Assembly (NCBI GenBank): GCA_951799405.1
Contig: OX637346.1
Coordinates: 9,013,215-9,077,214 of the forward strand
Source: Agapetus fuscipes
Lineage: Eukaryota > Arthropoda > Insecta > Trichoptera > Glossosomatidae
Direction of reading: 5' to 3'
DNA length: 64,000 bases
Position numbers and translations under genes: made by a program. The notes under the pieces are model-generated. The model made no database searches, was not told the origin of the DNA, and saw only the letters and a list, made by a program, of their open reading frames with translations. Of the stretch, positions 11,592 through 23,060 are shown piece by piece; position 1 is the stretch's first letter; each line of letters begins with the position of its first letter.

Positions 11592-12400
11592 AAATTACAT
11601 AATCAAATAAACAAAATTAATTCATAAATATCAAATCTCAAAACAACAAAAACACCAGAAAAACAGGCACCAGAAAGCAATAAATTGTATACTTTTTCTC
11701 AATCAATACACAAAATGTAGTAAAACAAAAGCAGTAGGAGGCCATCTAAAATCATTAATCAGTCTTCATCCATGTGACACCGAAAAATATAGCGTAACTA
11801 AAACGTTCACTAGAGTTGCTGTTTAAGTTTTTAAAAGAAAATTGTTAAACGCTGTGGTTGTATTGAAGCGTGATTTTTTTAAATTCTTGTGGCAGTGGGC
11901 TGTGAGACGGCACGTTATTGGATTGTTTGTCCATGGGACGGCACGTGTCGACACGTGCGAGAGCCCCGTGCGCCCCCGACAGGCGGCGGTCAGGATTCCA
12001 TCTGCATTACGCCTCTTTGCTCTTCTGCTGCCCTAATGCATGCGACAATACTTACAACTTTGTTTATTTAAAATTATGCATATTCCACCAAATGAAAAAC
12101 AAAATGCATATTTACGTTGCTAATACAAAATTATTTACATATCGTCGCTTTAGTGCTTGTTTGTCTCATCTTCAACAGAGGTAATTTCACATGAGCAATG
12201 TTTGTATGTTACTGTGCCAATGCATCTGGAAATTGATTGTTAAAATATTTTAAACAACTCTCACATTATCATGTTTTGCGTGTTAATCGTAGCTCAGATT
12301 GTGGTAATGTACCTATTACTTAAGACAATTCCATTTAAAGGTCATATTTGATTCAAATAGTAGATAAGCCAAACAAGCAATGGGGGATGATATGAGTCAT
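11592..12400. other. No gene seen; GC-rich island
   Basis: A short family E core occurs at about 11,800-11,840 (AAACGTTCACTAGAGTTGCT). A GC-rich island at about 11,885-12,035 includes GACGGCACGTGTCGACACGT. Several short overlapping + strand frames cross it, but none resembles a known protein. Confidence 0.35.
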
Positions 12401-12479
12401 ATAGAACCAAGATCAGCAATCTAAGATGTTTTTTTATAATTAGATAAAAAGTTTGTGCAAAGGGAATGTTAATGGCAAG

Positions 12480-12712
12480 CTAATGTCAAATGTAAGAAGA
12501 GGAAGACAAAAAATTGAATCGAGAAATAGAGCGAGTTCGTCAAATAAGCGATTGCAAATGATTGGAATTTGAGGAGTGAGAAAAACAGAAGAGTATGAAT
12601 TAAGAGAGTGATGAGCGTCGATGTGATGAAGAAGTGTACTTAGACATAACGAAGTGGAGACACATATGAGGAGGTATTGGCCATCCCTAGCAGAATGTCA
12701 GTTTGGCACAAG
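12480..12712 (+). mobile_element. RTE-like LINE 3' end, decayed
   Basis: Purine-rich decayed coding text is followed by GAGGAGGTATTGGCCATCCC and TAGCAGAATG. The 50,500-50,692 copy ends the same way (GGCCACCCCTAGCGGAATGG), as does the one at 1093-1440. A family C SINE begins immediately after it. Confidence 0.5.
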
Positions 12713-12970
12713 ATCTAATCTAATCTAATCTAAGCTGCAAAGATATATATCATTTAAGATTTATATTAAATGCATTCCCACAAGCAGACATGTATAATTT
12801 CGCGCTAACACATGCCGCATGTGGACCTACAATATAAAAACCTAATCTCAAATGAACATAAGCTCTGCAAGTCTTGCCGTCCTTCCCTGAAACAGGGGTG
12901 ACATTGGCAAAGTGAACCATTTTTTACAGTATGGGTGGTCAGCGGCATACCAACCTATAAGTCAAGGAAC
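12713..12970 (-). mobile_element. SINE-like family C copy (minus)
   Basis: The tail is a TCTAATCTAATCTAATCTAA microsatellite, followed by GCTGCAAAGATATATATCAT and ending at the reversed head (CATACCAACCTATAAGTCAA). It is a complete copy. Confidence 0.75.
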
Positions 12971-14270
12971 AAACATCGCAAATTATAAGATAAGATACAT
13001 AATTGTGTTTATGTATACACAAAGAACATTTTTTCATACATTTATTTCAATGTAAAATAAACGTAACAAGCTTAGTAAAACAAGCTTATTTCACATCCTA
13101 TTACTAAGCTTTAGATATCTAGGAATGTTGCACCTACCAAAGAGATTTCTATTCTATCAAAACAAAGACAGAATTATATTCAAATAACATTTTAGATTTT
13201 ATTCAAAAACAGGTTTGATTGATAAAATTAGCTGACGGCTGTGTTTGCGAAATTTTCTATGCCAAACCAGCTGACAACCGCTTTATCAAATTTCCGTTAA
13301 TAGTATGTATATTATTGCTAAATTAAACATAAATTGTTGCCAGTTCCCAAGTACTAATTTGTCATTATTAATTTATGTTTCACACAAACACAACTTAAAA
13401 ATACAATAAATAATCCTTGTTAATTTTTCAATGCTTAAAGCATGCGAAAAAACATTGTGAAACAAAGGAGGAAGTAGAATATGGTGGTCGGAAATTTCTT
13501 TGGACCGGTTTTCAAATCCACGATTTTGATCACGTGAAAAGTATAACTTTGTAGACGTTAATAAATCATTATTTTTATTTAGGGAATTTAAAGTTTTGAC
13601 AGTTAGAGATCATATCTGAGGTATTTCTACTTTGCACTTCATTTAAATTTACGATACTGTTAGAACGGTTTTTGTCTTGAGAACGTATGCTCTATATGTT
13701 TGTAATATAAACTTGTAAAAACTACCTATGTAGAGAAAACTACTATTTTTTAATGGTTTTCCTTATGTGCTTTTGATTTAGATTTATATTTTCATAAATA
13801 ATAATATATTTTCCAAGAAAGGTTGGCCTTGATTGGCAGTAAAAAAAGAACCTTTTATGGAACGTAAATTGCTTTTACAAATATAGTAAGGACCCAAATA
13901 AGGCCTACCTGATTTTTTTATTACCTAACTAGCGGGTTTGTAATAACAATGCAATGGTAATTTGAAAAACTTATATTTATTTATTAAACTTTGTAATAAA
14001 TTAAATAAAATTGCTTTATAAACAAAAATCACACTTTTGTGAATACAAATAACTAAAATGTCACTTATGTCTTATTGGAAACCCTGTGTCTTAATGAGGC
14101 CTCTATAAAAACAAATAAACGTTCAATGTATGAAGGAATACGAAACGTTGTCAATACTTGTATTATTAAATCTTAGAGGACATGGCTACACATATAATTA
14201 TCCTATAGACAAAGCACAGCACACCGTGTACAAATAAAAATAAAAATGATTACTGTTTACTCTGCCAGAA
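12971..14270. other. No gene seen, AT-rich
   Basis: About 1.3 kb of AT-rich sequence. I saw no supported gene, SINE or inverted repeat. Confidence 0.35.
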
Positions 14271-14276
14271 CCTTAA

Positions 14277-14450
14277 TGGGGCGTCCACACGCTTGCCAAC
14301 CATTCACAAGTCAAGCGCACAGTGTGTCGTCTAGAACATGCTAGCTGGACAAAATTTTGTCTAATGGACTCATTTTGTCCAGCTAGCATGTTCTAGACGA
14401 CACACTGTGCGCTTGACTTGTGAATGGTTGGCAAGCGTGTGGACGCCCCA
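14277..14450. mobile_element. Foldback MITE with perfect 78-bp arms
   Basis: The left arm (14,277-14,354) and right arm (14,373-14,450) are exact reverse complements over 78 bp, separated by an 18-nt loop. The termini are TGGGGCGTCCACACGC. Flanking TAA trinucleotides at 14,274-14,276 and 14,451-14,453 look like a 3-bp target duplication, as made by PIF/Harbinger transposases. There is no coding capacity. Perfect arms imply very recent insertion or gene conversion. Superfamily assignment is an inference from the duplication length. Confidence 0.85.
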
Positions 14451-14454
14451 TAAG

Positions 14455-14835
14455 AAAACAAGCGTGCGCTCCGCGTCCTGGTTGTTTTGGACTCCAGGAT
14501 CCAACATGCTCACGCCAGGGACCACTTGTTGTGCTTGTGTGCGTTAATTAATGTACACACACACTTCTACAAATATTGGCGGCCATTTGAAATCTCGAAG
14601 CGGGAAATTGAATAAATAGGCCTATTTAGGACATAGGCCTTATTTGGAAATTTAAAGCCTGTTAAAAGGAGAGAAAAGTTCAGTTGTCTTAATCACAATA
14701 TTTCTCAAACAAAACATGTCTATATTCAACACACTTCTCACCAAAATCACACCGGACACAACTTTCATTAGAAACTAATTAATTACCTATATTTTCTATC
14801 ACTTTAGTTTATGGACGTTAAAAGTTCCGTTCTCT
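14455..14835. other. No gene seen
   Basis: Sequence between the foldback MITE and a family E copy. No gene or recognised element. Confidence 0.3.
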
Positions 14836-14946
14836 GTAGTCTGTACCCAAAGTATATGTTTTTCGTTTAAACTGAACCAAAACGTTTAACTAAAATACTG
14901 AAACGCTCGCCAGAGGCGTTTTTTAGCATTCATATTTTTTGGTAAA
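14836..14946 (+). mobile_element. Family E palindromic MITE copy
   Basis: It opens with CTGTACCCAAAGTATATG and GTTTAAACTGAACCAAAACG, which is the reverse of the family E right end. It then carries the forward core ACTGAAACGCTCGCCAGAGG and ATTTTTTGGTAAAG. The inverted-then-forward order suggests the family is a long-TIR MITE. Confidence 0.55.
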
Positions 14947-15179
14947 GTCTACAGCGTTTTATATGAACTATGGCTACTTTTGGATATTGCGTCTTGTTTC
15001 TTTTGAGCGATATGCCGAACTTCACACTTTTTCCATTTTAGCTAGCGATAAAAGGCGCTCTCATTCGGTCCATAACAGTCAAATTATTTTCTATTTATCC
15101 CCAGGCCATGACGTTTTGAAAGAATGCTTCTAGTGTGGCTCTATAATACATCACTACTTATTGTGTTTCGCTCGAATTT

Positions 15180-15312
15180 AGATTGCACTCGGCATGAGTT
15201 GCATGGCTTATGCTTATCTGAGGTTTGGGTCTTATTTTGTAAGTTCACATGCAGTATGTATAAGCATGAACTTACTGTTTGCTTGCGTGCGTGCATTCAC
15301 TTTGAACATTAA
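15180..15312 (+). mobile_element. SINE-like family C, 5'-truncated
   Basis: GCATGGCTTATGCTTATCTG, AGGTTTGGGTCTTATTTTGT and a GTGCGTGCATTCAC segment follow the second half of the family C unit. The tail is degraded. Confidence 0.5.
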
Positions 15313-15407
15313 AAGATTGAACTATAGCATTGCTGTATAGAACCTCATTTTTAATTAGATGAAAGAATCTTTAGTTGTCCTTTTTAAGAAGACAGAATAT
15401 GATATTA

Positions 15408-15630
15408 TAGTCGCTGGGATGGTCGAGGGGATCTGTCGAATTTGCATTATTAAAACGAGCACCGGTTCTAGCCCCGCCTGCGCCGTGTCTTATCGGCTAT
15501 GCTTATCGGCAATAACTTCGACCCTGGTTTAACAGATGTCATTGCATGCAGACAAGCATCTGCTTTTGCATGAAGGCAAACTGACCAGGCAAAATAGGTT
15601 GGTGAATTGCATTCCTCTTCATAAATTTAT
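15408..15630 (+). mobile_element. tRNA-derived SINE family D copy
   Basis: The head reads GGGATGGTCGAGGGGAT (A-box-like), followed by CACCGGTTCTAGCCCCGCC (B-box-like). The body CAATAACTTCGACCCTGGTT ... AATAGGTTGGTGAATTGCAT matches the reverse complement of 49,950-50,152 almost word for word. Two copies sharing the same body define a family distinct from A, B and C. The body is not tRNA, so this is not a tRNA gene. Confidence 0.65.
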
Positions 15631-16117
15631 TAAAAAGAAAATGATTTGGTGACACTAACCGTGAGCTATATGAAAGTACTGAAATGGGAAATCATGTGAG
15701 GCATCTTCGAATTCGAGCCCCGACCTTCCGAATAGAAAGCAAAAGGTCAGTCGATAGAGCCATCAACCAGGCTTACATGACTCACGATATCCAATGGTAG
15801 ATGGTAATGAATTAATGGTACATTTAATACTTTAATAAATTGACGACTTGTAGGTACACATTATTCTGGAACTAGTGATGTACAGCATACGAGTATTCAT
15901 TGATGTATTTGAATAGAGTAACTTACATGGTTTTGTGGTGTAATTAGATATAATTAAAATGTGACATATGACGACATGACATGAAAAATGTATACAAATT
16001 CATTAAATTAGTACTGATTTAGAACAACTCGTTAAAATTAATTGACATTCAAAATTGCTACACGTGAAACTTTTCTATGGAAAGCAAAGAAAAAGTAAGT
16101 TTGCTATCTGCTAAACC

Positions 16118-16187
16118 AGTGTTTCTCAACCTTCTTTCGCCTATCGTCCCCTTAAATCTAAAATTGCCTCAGGTTGGGAACCACTAC
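16118..16187. mobile_element. 70-bp hAT-like MITE with 8-bp TSD
   Basis: The element reads AGTGTTTCTCAACC ... GGTTGGGAACCACTAC. Its terminal repeats are typical of hAT transposons. The octamer GCTAAACC flanks it on both sides (16,110-16,117 and 16,188-16,195), as expected for hAT integration. It is an internally deleted, non-coding copy. Confidence 0.8.
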
Positions 16188-16195
16188 GCTAAACC

Positions 16196-17210
16196 GACAG
16201 ATTTTTAACAACAACAAATTGTAAAGAAGCTTATTTATCAGAGCTAAATACAGAAAAAAATGTAATTTCATTAGGAGAAGAAATTTACAAATTATGTATA
16301 ATATTATTTAATTACTCTGGTTTTCCTTCAACACGAATAAATCTTTTTCCTAAAAGTAAATCTGGTTTTGCATATTTTTTTAAATAATTCAAGTACTTAC
16401 CTACTTTAAAATTAATTCTTCAAAATCAATATTTGACATTGCATGGACATAATGCTTTCTCCATAATCTGATTTATTGAGATTTAACGAAATAAAAAACA
16501 ATTAACTCAGGAGAGACCTACAATTTACCACAATAAACTACAATTATCCCGTTAACGGAAAAATACTTCAAAAATCGAAAACAGATTTAAAACCAGTTTA
16601 CCCATAATTAACAACTATGAACTTGACGCATCTTAGCCCGCGGTTGGGCGCAAGCATTGACGCAAGTTATGCGTAAATCAGAAAAGAATATTGATGATTG
16701 TAGAAATGTGGTATCGAGAAAAAAGTGAAGGTGAATCAATCATGAATGAATGAAACATGTTGTGCAGAGTCAGTGGGTGCAAATGTAAATGTTAAGCGTT
16801 GCTGTGATGCTAGGTAGGAAACCAGATATGTTTACATTTTTTAAGCTACAGAAAAAACGAACCTGTTTTGTGGCACACTTCGTTTTTTTTATGTGGAATG
16901 TGATTATGAGTATCTTACCAAGTTGAGATCAGTTTTTTTTGGTCGTTTTTTGTTTTTACGTAATATTTTATTGATTTTGGTTTTAAGAATAAATTTGACT
17001 ACTAACTTACTTTGTACTAAAAGTATGTACTCGTAATGAGCACTTTTAACCGATACGTTTTTTTCATTATTTTGTCTGATTTATTGTTACAGTACATTTT
17101 CGCCTACAACTGTTCTCAGAATGATAAAAAAAACATCCAGTTATTTCATGTTAAAAACTGCTTTTTAGCCAAACTTCCACATCCGTTATAACTGAGATCA
17201 TTTTCATACA
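16196..17210. other. No gene seen, AT-rich
   Basis: About 1 kb of AT-rich sequence. No gene or clear repeat is supported. Confidence 0.35.
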
Positions 17211-17213
17211 CGT

Positions 17214-17253
17214 AAATTATGTCATGAAGCTTGTAAGCTTCATGACATAATTT
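17214..17253. repeat. Perfect 19-bp hairpin
   Basis: AAATTATGTCATGAAGCTT at 17,214-17,232 is followed by GT and then its exact reverse complement at 17,235-17,253. It could form a cruciform or be a tiny foldback. No target duplication was identified. Confidence 0.85.
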
Positions 17254-17855
17254 ATTAATCTTGTAAGAAAGCACTGTCTACATTGATCTCTCATTTTTCG
17301 TTGTTCTTTTTCACCCCCAGATTATGTTTTGATTTTTCAACATTTACCATTTTTTTTAAATTATAATTATTATTCATTGAACATTTTACTTACTTTCTTC
17401 ATTGTTTTAGAACACAATCCCTATGCGATTTCCATGCTTGTATAGATGGGTGTTCTGTAGGTACATTCTGCTAAATCACATACAATGTGCAGGGTACGGA
17501 ATAATTTGGTTCAAACCCCAAGTAAATCAGTATCAGGGAATATTCTGGTACACCCGTATATCATGAGCTGGTATTGTGATGGTAATTCTGGACCATGGGC
17601 CGCCACTGTTATTAAAGCGATATTATACACATCAGCGTGTGGGTACTTCATTACATTACCATGGGGAGCAAGGAAGTGACGAAATCTCGACTGCAACCAT
17701 CATTTCTTGTTCACGGGCACTTCTTTGACATGGAGGTTTTAGTATTGATGTGCTCTTGCTTTTGACTTTATAAGAAAGTCTTCCGCCACTTGAAAAATAT
17801 ATCTTTGAATAAGCATCCACGTGCCGTGGTTTTTTCCGGTCGAGCTTAAGCACAT
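17254..17855. other. No gene seen
   Basis: The strand carries short overlapping frames on both strands (17,485-17,853) without recognisable domains. No host gene is supported. Confidence 0.3.
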
Positions 17856-17859
17856 TTCT

Positions 17860-18072
17860 TCATTTCTTATCTATGTGTCTTATCATGTCCTCCTGACGTT
17901 GATGACCATTTGGGAGAAAGTCTTGGACAGCGCAAAACAGGTCCTCTACAATTTTTATCCGGGTACATTGCTTAACGCTGTAGAACCAGGAAATTAATTG
18001 CTTCCTAACAATTATTCTGCGAGCATCGATCTTCCCCTTTATAACAAGCTTAAGCACGACAAGAAACGACAC
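17860..18072 (-). mobile_element. LINE ORF2 C-terminal relic
   Basis: The minus-strand frame contains VIKGKIDARRIIVRKQLISW, then a VEDLFCAVQDF stretch and QEDMIRHI. This tracks the insect LINE tail seen more clearly at 9,689 (IIQGKIEGRR..GRRRTSWL ... RAAASK). It is decayed and 5'-truncated. Confidence 0.6.
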
Positions 18073-18174
18073 AAGTCTTTAAAATTTAAATATAAGTTAT
18101 GTTAACGGATATCCGAATGTTCATTTTTATCTTTAGCGATTATTCTAGAGAAAAGTATGCCAATTGTTTGAACA

Positions 18175-18300
18175 TAGATCGTAGATATTTTTCCTTCTAT
18201 CTCAGCCTTTCTCAGTCCTCTCCTGGAAGTAAGCCTCCTCCAATCCTCTGCCTGTAGTTCTTTTGATGTCGTCCAGCCACCTCAGTTGGAGTCTCGTAGA
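18175..18300 (-). mobile_element. LINE C-terminal relic (RWLDDIKR)
   Basis: Reading the minus strand gives RWLDDIKRTTGRGLEEA followed by a stop after ERTEKG. This is the RWLDDI...GRGL pattern found at the end of insect LINE ORF2s. It is very short, so the assignment is moderate. Confidence 0.45.
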
Positions 18301-19505
18301 TATTACTATATCTCAATCTAAGGTGGCTAAAGCCTCTACCAGAGCATCTCTACTCCGTCTTTCTTTTCCTTTTAAATAACATTCAATTCATTCAACCATT
18401 ATACGAGCATGCAATTACATTCACTCAGTTTATTTAAATTAAAAAACAGGTTCAAAACCATATTGTTAACAGCACATCAAGGTTCTGAGATAACTTTTTT
18501 AACTATTAATTTTTTGCACCTTCACATTTTCTTGTCTCACTGAGTCAACTTTTTTCATTTAAAAATTCAAGAAGATCTCTAGAAAAGTCAACAGTCGCGC
18601 CTCTGTTGTTTGCTAACATCAACAATGTTCCAGCGGTTTAACTTTCCTAAACGAATTGTTAGGGGTAGCGGCGGCGCTGCGGTCTCACCAACAATACTCC
18701 TATATATCAAAATGCGGAAATGACGTTAAATGACAAACCAGCACCCTCGTCCCCGCAGCCCCAAACTATCAAACTTCATCCCCAACACGGACCTTATTAC
18801 AATTTATAACAAATGACCTGGCGTTATTAATTCACAATGCCAAAGCTCGCGCTAAGCCTGGCACCAAAAGCAGGTACCAAAAGTTGCTACCTAAGCAAGG
18901 TAGTACGTATTACGACAAGCTAATATCAACGCTTAAAATTTATCCATTATCTATGCAAAATCTACAAGATAAGCAAAAAAATATGTAGGTAAACAATAGT
19001 ACCTTTGGCATTGCCTTTGTGCACTATTATTGTTCTTCCTTCTTCGTAGGTACATTATTTCTAAATACCTGAACCATCTCATTATTAATTACTCTTTTGT
19101 ACATTCATCCTCCTACTTCAGGTCAAAATCAACACGAAAACCCAAAACCTTTAAAATAAAGAAAGTCAATTTAACTGCCAATTTGTATGTATATTTAGTA
19201 TCGTTTTAGTATGTTTTCTTTTTTTTATGAAGCAAGTCACCGGTGATGTGAATTGACACTTTTTTATTGGCGTGCCAAAAGTATGTTTCCAGTTTTATAA
19301 GCGTCCACGTCATACACTTTCAAACTCACATGCGTCATATAGTAAACCTGATCTACTCCATTTGGACACGAAATTGAATAATTGCCAATTATCGTACCAT
19401 TTTGGTTGCTTACAATTAATTTTAGACAGATTGAGTGCAAAATTATTGATACGAATTTGTAGAAAAAATATCTCCTCAATGCTCATCAACGGAGAATATT
19501 GTAAG
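18301..19505. other. No gene seen
   Basis: AT-rich with a GC-rich patch at about 18,660-18,700 (GTAGCGGCGGCGCTGCGGTC). I see no supported gene in this 1.2 kb. Confidence 0.3.
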
Positions 19506-19507
19506 CA

Positions 19508-19650
19508 AGGAAACTCCCACTTTATGTGAAATGGTTGGTGCAAAGCTGGTTCCTTAAATATATAGGCCCCTCTTCGCTTAATGTTACTCCTTTGGGGATG
19601 ACGCGGTAACAATTGCACTATGTGTTTAGTTTAGTTGCGTTTATTAGTCA
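19508..19650 (+). mobile_element. SINE family A, 3' fragment
   Basis: AACTCCCACTTTATGTGAAA, then ATGGTTGGTGCAAAGCTGGT, then CTCCTTTGGGGATGACGCGG and TTAGTTGCGTTTATTAG match the 3' half of the full family A copy at 56,025. It is 5'-truncated and lacks the tRNA-like head. Confidence 0.65.
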
Positions 19651-19894
19651 AAGGAAGGTTTAAAGCTGTTATAATGACTTAGATTCAAAAATCTGCAGTA
19701 GGTACTTACTTATTTTGTCTTCGTTTGCAGCGCGAAAGGCTTTGAAATAAAGATAAAATATTTCGCAAGGCTCCCGATGGAAAATATGGCTACTGTTGCC
19801 ATTATTCCGCAGGTTGATGCATATTCATTAGGAGAGGAACAATTAATCACGTCTTCGCCAGGGTGGTTACAGAGTAGCACTGCTCAGAAAGGGT

Positions 19895-20002
19895 TCCGTA
19901 CCCCTACTTACGTTTTAACTCAACCATAGAGTTTTATCAAAAAATATCAAGAACTATAACGCTCACTTACGGCGCTGTTTAAGTTCCCATACATTTTCTG
20001 GT
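19895..20002 (+). mobile_element. Family E palindromic MITE copy
   Basis: The left part (TTCCGTACCCCTACTTACGT, then ACTCAACCATAGAGTTTTAT) is the reverse of the family E right end. The right part carries ATAACGCTCACTTACGGCGC and TTAAGTTCCCATACATTTTC. It has the same arrangement as the copies at 14,836 and 41,405. Confidence 0.55.
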
Positions 20003-20440
20003 GCATGCTATTGTTTGCTTGTTGTACTGCTACTTGATAGTGACCAAAGAGGGACTACCTGGAAGTGGAGAAGTTTTAAACATAATGATATTCACGAGGG
20101 AGTCCATAGTTACAACGGGAAAACCTTGGCGCAACGCATTTAAGCTGCACATCTATAGCAACTTCTTGTTTTTGCTATCCCCGGGGGAGTCATATTGGCG
20201 AGTGGAACATATTCATTTGTCAAGCTTAGCTAAGAGCATGCTGTAATGTATGATGTTTGCAGGTATTAATTTACCGTAAAAAAACTGTGCTAGTCTGCAT
20301 CTACTTTGTGTTTCGAGGGCTTTTGAAATTTAAAAATATTTCAAATAAGTTAAACTCAAATCCTTATTTCACTGGATCTTTATCCTCAGCAATCTTTATA
20401 ACGGCAACGACCAATGGCAACGACTTTTTGCATTTATTGA
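20003..20440. other. No gene seen
   Basis: Two frames of 81 and 93 codons fall here (20,001-20,246 and 20,257-20,538). The second runs into a SINE B copy and neither resembles a known protein. Confidence 0.3.
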
Positions 20441-20445
20441 TTGTT

Positions 20446-20712
20446 GACCTGTCCACAGTCTGGTGGTTAACGCTTCAGACTCGTGATTTGAAAGTAGTAA
20501 AATACATCATTTTTCAAATATGCTCTTCGCTTGATTAAAATAATAATCTACCATCACCAAAGACTGGTCACCATAGATTCATCCAGCCATAAACTAACTC
20601 AGTCTTGCTTGAGAATTGGCGCTTTCTATAGCGACAACCAAGCTCGCAGAAGTATCTTGAGGTGTGATTCACACAAAAACAGCACTCACCAACTTAATCA
20701 TTCTAATATGAT
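20446..20712 (+). mobile_element. tRNA-derived SINE family B copy
   Basis: The head GACCTGTCCACAGTCTGGTG and TTAACGCTTCAGACTCGTG matches the family B A-box region. The B box is mutated or deleted. The body (TCTTGCTTGAGAATTGGCGC, CTTTCTATAGCGACAACC, TTGAGGTGTGATTCACAC) matches the better copy at 22,760. Confidence 0.75.
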
Positions 20713-20714
20713 TA

Positions 20715-21825
20715 GGTACTAGTATTCGCCGCTGCAGAGTCAAATAATAATAATTGAAATGCGAAAATATTGTGTGCAAAAAAGATGTTGGTAGTTAAAA
20801 TAACAAACACAGTCTTGGTAACAAACTATGTAGTTAATATAAAAAACTTTAACCGTTCCTCATTACGCATCAACAATGTAAAACGTAATCAGTTAAGTAT
20901 TTCCTAATCTGCCGTTTTCATATTATATGACGTACTTATAAAATAAGCGTTTCTTTATTTTTAATGCAGGTAGGCCATTATTTTTCACACACAGAAAAAC
21001 GTACCTGTAAGCAAATCGCTTGTCTCAGTTTTACTCAGATAAATTTAATCCACGTAAAATCTTCCGCTTACAATATTACGTACAAAAAAAATATGATCCG
21101 TGGATGATACACGGATTTTTTTTTTAAGAATGCGAGTATATTTTTAATTTGTAAGTATCTTTTAAAGAAAGCATTTTTTCCTCACGTCACTAATTAAAGA
21201 TGTAGAAGTTTGATTGAGCTGGTATGTGTGCTCATAATGTACAGAGGTATTGAGAATCACGATTGTTAGAATGCCTGCATATCTGTTACTATTTGTCGGC
21301 GGGTCAGCGAAACGTCAATAGTCATGGTGTATGCTTAATATCGTAAAACCTCTGAGTTCGTTACCATAATGCACAAGAAAATACAGTGCCTGAAAGACAT
21401 GCATATTGTTACGAATATTCAGGATATTTAAAGTGTGTTTGGTTAGTCTGTGTGAGTTAAAAATGAAGTCTGTGAAGTCTCTATAAGTGAGTAAAAGCTT
21501 AGGTAGGTACCTAATAATAATTTGTATTTGTTCGAGATTAATTAAGTGTTGAATCGAACGTTCTGGTGAAGTCTACCACGGTGGTATGTAGCGATTCCCC
21601 ATGTTTCGAGAATTATCTTTATTTTTAGAATAAATTAAGGACAGAAATGGCTTTAAAATCGAAAATCGTACATTATAAATCTTAAGGTTGTAATAAGTCT
21701 TACGATTTTATTCTCAAACAGCAAAGCCATTGCTTATCCGCAGCTTACACAGAATTTTCCAAACAAAAAATCAATGATATGTAGATCAGATATGGATCAA
21801 ACCATTTGTATCGATGTGTGCCATT
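20715..21825. other. No gene seen
   Basis: AT-rich sequence with an A/T-rich near-palindrome around 21,085-21,125. No gene or recognised element. Confidence 0.3.
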
Positions 21826-22088
21826 TATCTAAATCTAAATCTCTAAATCTAAGCTGCAAAGATATGTATCATTTGAGATTCATATTAAATGCATTCCCAC
21901 AAGCAGACATGCATAATTTCGCGCTTACACATGCCGCATGTGGACCTACAATATAAAAAACCCAATCTCAAATGAACATAAGCCCTGCAACTCTTGCCGA
22001 CCTTCCCTGAAGCAGGGGTGACATTGGCAAAGTGAACCATTTTTTACAGTATGGGTGGTCAGCCGCATACCAACCTATCAGGTCAATG
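21826..22088 (-). mobile_element. SINE-like family C copy (minus)
   Basis: It begins with a TCTAAATCTAAATCTCTAAA microsatellite, then TCTAAGCTGCAAAGATATGT, and ends with CAGCCGCATACCAACCTATC. It is full length and resembles the copy at 12,713. Confidence 0.75.
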
Positions 22089-22755
22089 GATATCATTAAT
22101 TGAAACTAATATTTGGCTCTGTGAAAAACACGTTTAACTGAAGCCAATCAAAACTTCAAGAAATTGTACTTCACTTTACATTATTTCGTTCATTCATGTT
22201 TCACAACGCCTTTTTACATTATTTTAACAGTAGAACCACGACATCTAAAGCATACGTGAACCAAAGCAAACGCTTACTGGAGTTATGCAGATTTAGAAAA
22301 CGCCTTTCGTCGTGCTTCACAGTTCAATATTAATGTAACGTCAAAAGTAGAGACATGAGTAATTCTAACGGGGAATCTCTATTCGCCTTTTGACCTAAAA
22401 GCAACGTGATGGTGACACGTATTTTCCTTTATTGTTTAAAAGGTAATTTAATGGTGTTATCTAGATTGAATACGAATAGTTCTCACCTTTAATGAATGAG
22501 AATTTTCGATTTGATTCAGAAAGAGTAAATAGCAGAATAAAATACTCTTCGTTTACGAATATAATTAAAATCAATTTTGTAGTCCAAGGTGCTGAATTTC
22601 AAAGATTTTGCAAATGGAACACGAAATATTGAACGATTGAAGGAATCAATTAAGGTTGATGTAAGATTTGGCCAGGAACCACCAAAGAGTATTTTTATTA
22701 TAAGTGTTGTATCATTTGCCCATGAAGGCAAGAGTTACAAAAAAAAAAAATTATT
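22089..22755. other. No gene seen
   Basis: Overlapping frames of 60-71 codons on opposite strands (22,516-22,771) show no recognised domain. Otherwise featureless. Confidence 0.3.
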
Positions 22756-22759
22756 ATAT

Positions 22760-23060
22760 ACCGGTCCGTAGTCTAGTGGTTAACACTTCTGACTCGTAAA
22801 TGGAAGGTTGTGGGCTCGAGTCCCGGCGGAGCACAAAACTATACCATTTATATTTTCAAATATGCTCTTCGCTGGGTAAAAAATCATATACCTTTACCAA
22901 AGACCGGTCGTGAAGGTCCATCCAGCCTAACAGCAACTGGGTCTTGCTTGAGAATTGGCGCTTTCTACAGCGACGACCAAGCTCGCGTGCAGAGGGCTCT
23001 TGAGGTGTGATACACACAAAAACAGCGCTCACCAAATAAATCATCCTAATAATATAATTA
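22760..23060 (+). mobile_element. tRNA-derived SINE family B, complete copy
   Basis: The head has an A-box-like GTCTAGTGGTTAACACTT and a B-box-like GGCTCGAGTCCCGGCGGAGC. Then come GAGCACAAAACTATACC, TGCTCTTCGCTGGG, ACCAAAGACCGGTC, TTGAGAATTGGCGCTTTCTA, GAGGTGTGATACACACAAAA and ACAGCGCTCACCAAATAAAT, ending in a TAAT-rich tail. This is the best reference copy of the family in the window. The head is tRNA-derived and the body is not. Confidence 0.85.

Noticed and set aside
15690..15775. Third tRNA-like head on the minus strand (GGGGCTCGAATTCGAAGATG)
   Set aside because: The B-box resemblance is weak and there is no second copy in the window to support a family.
22760..22835. tRNA-like sequence
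   Set aside because: Head of SINE family B; the same body follows in several other copies.
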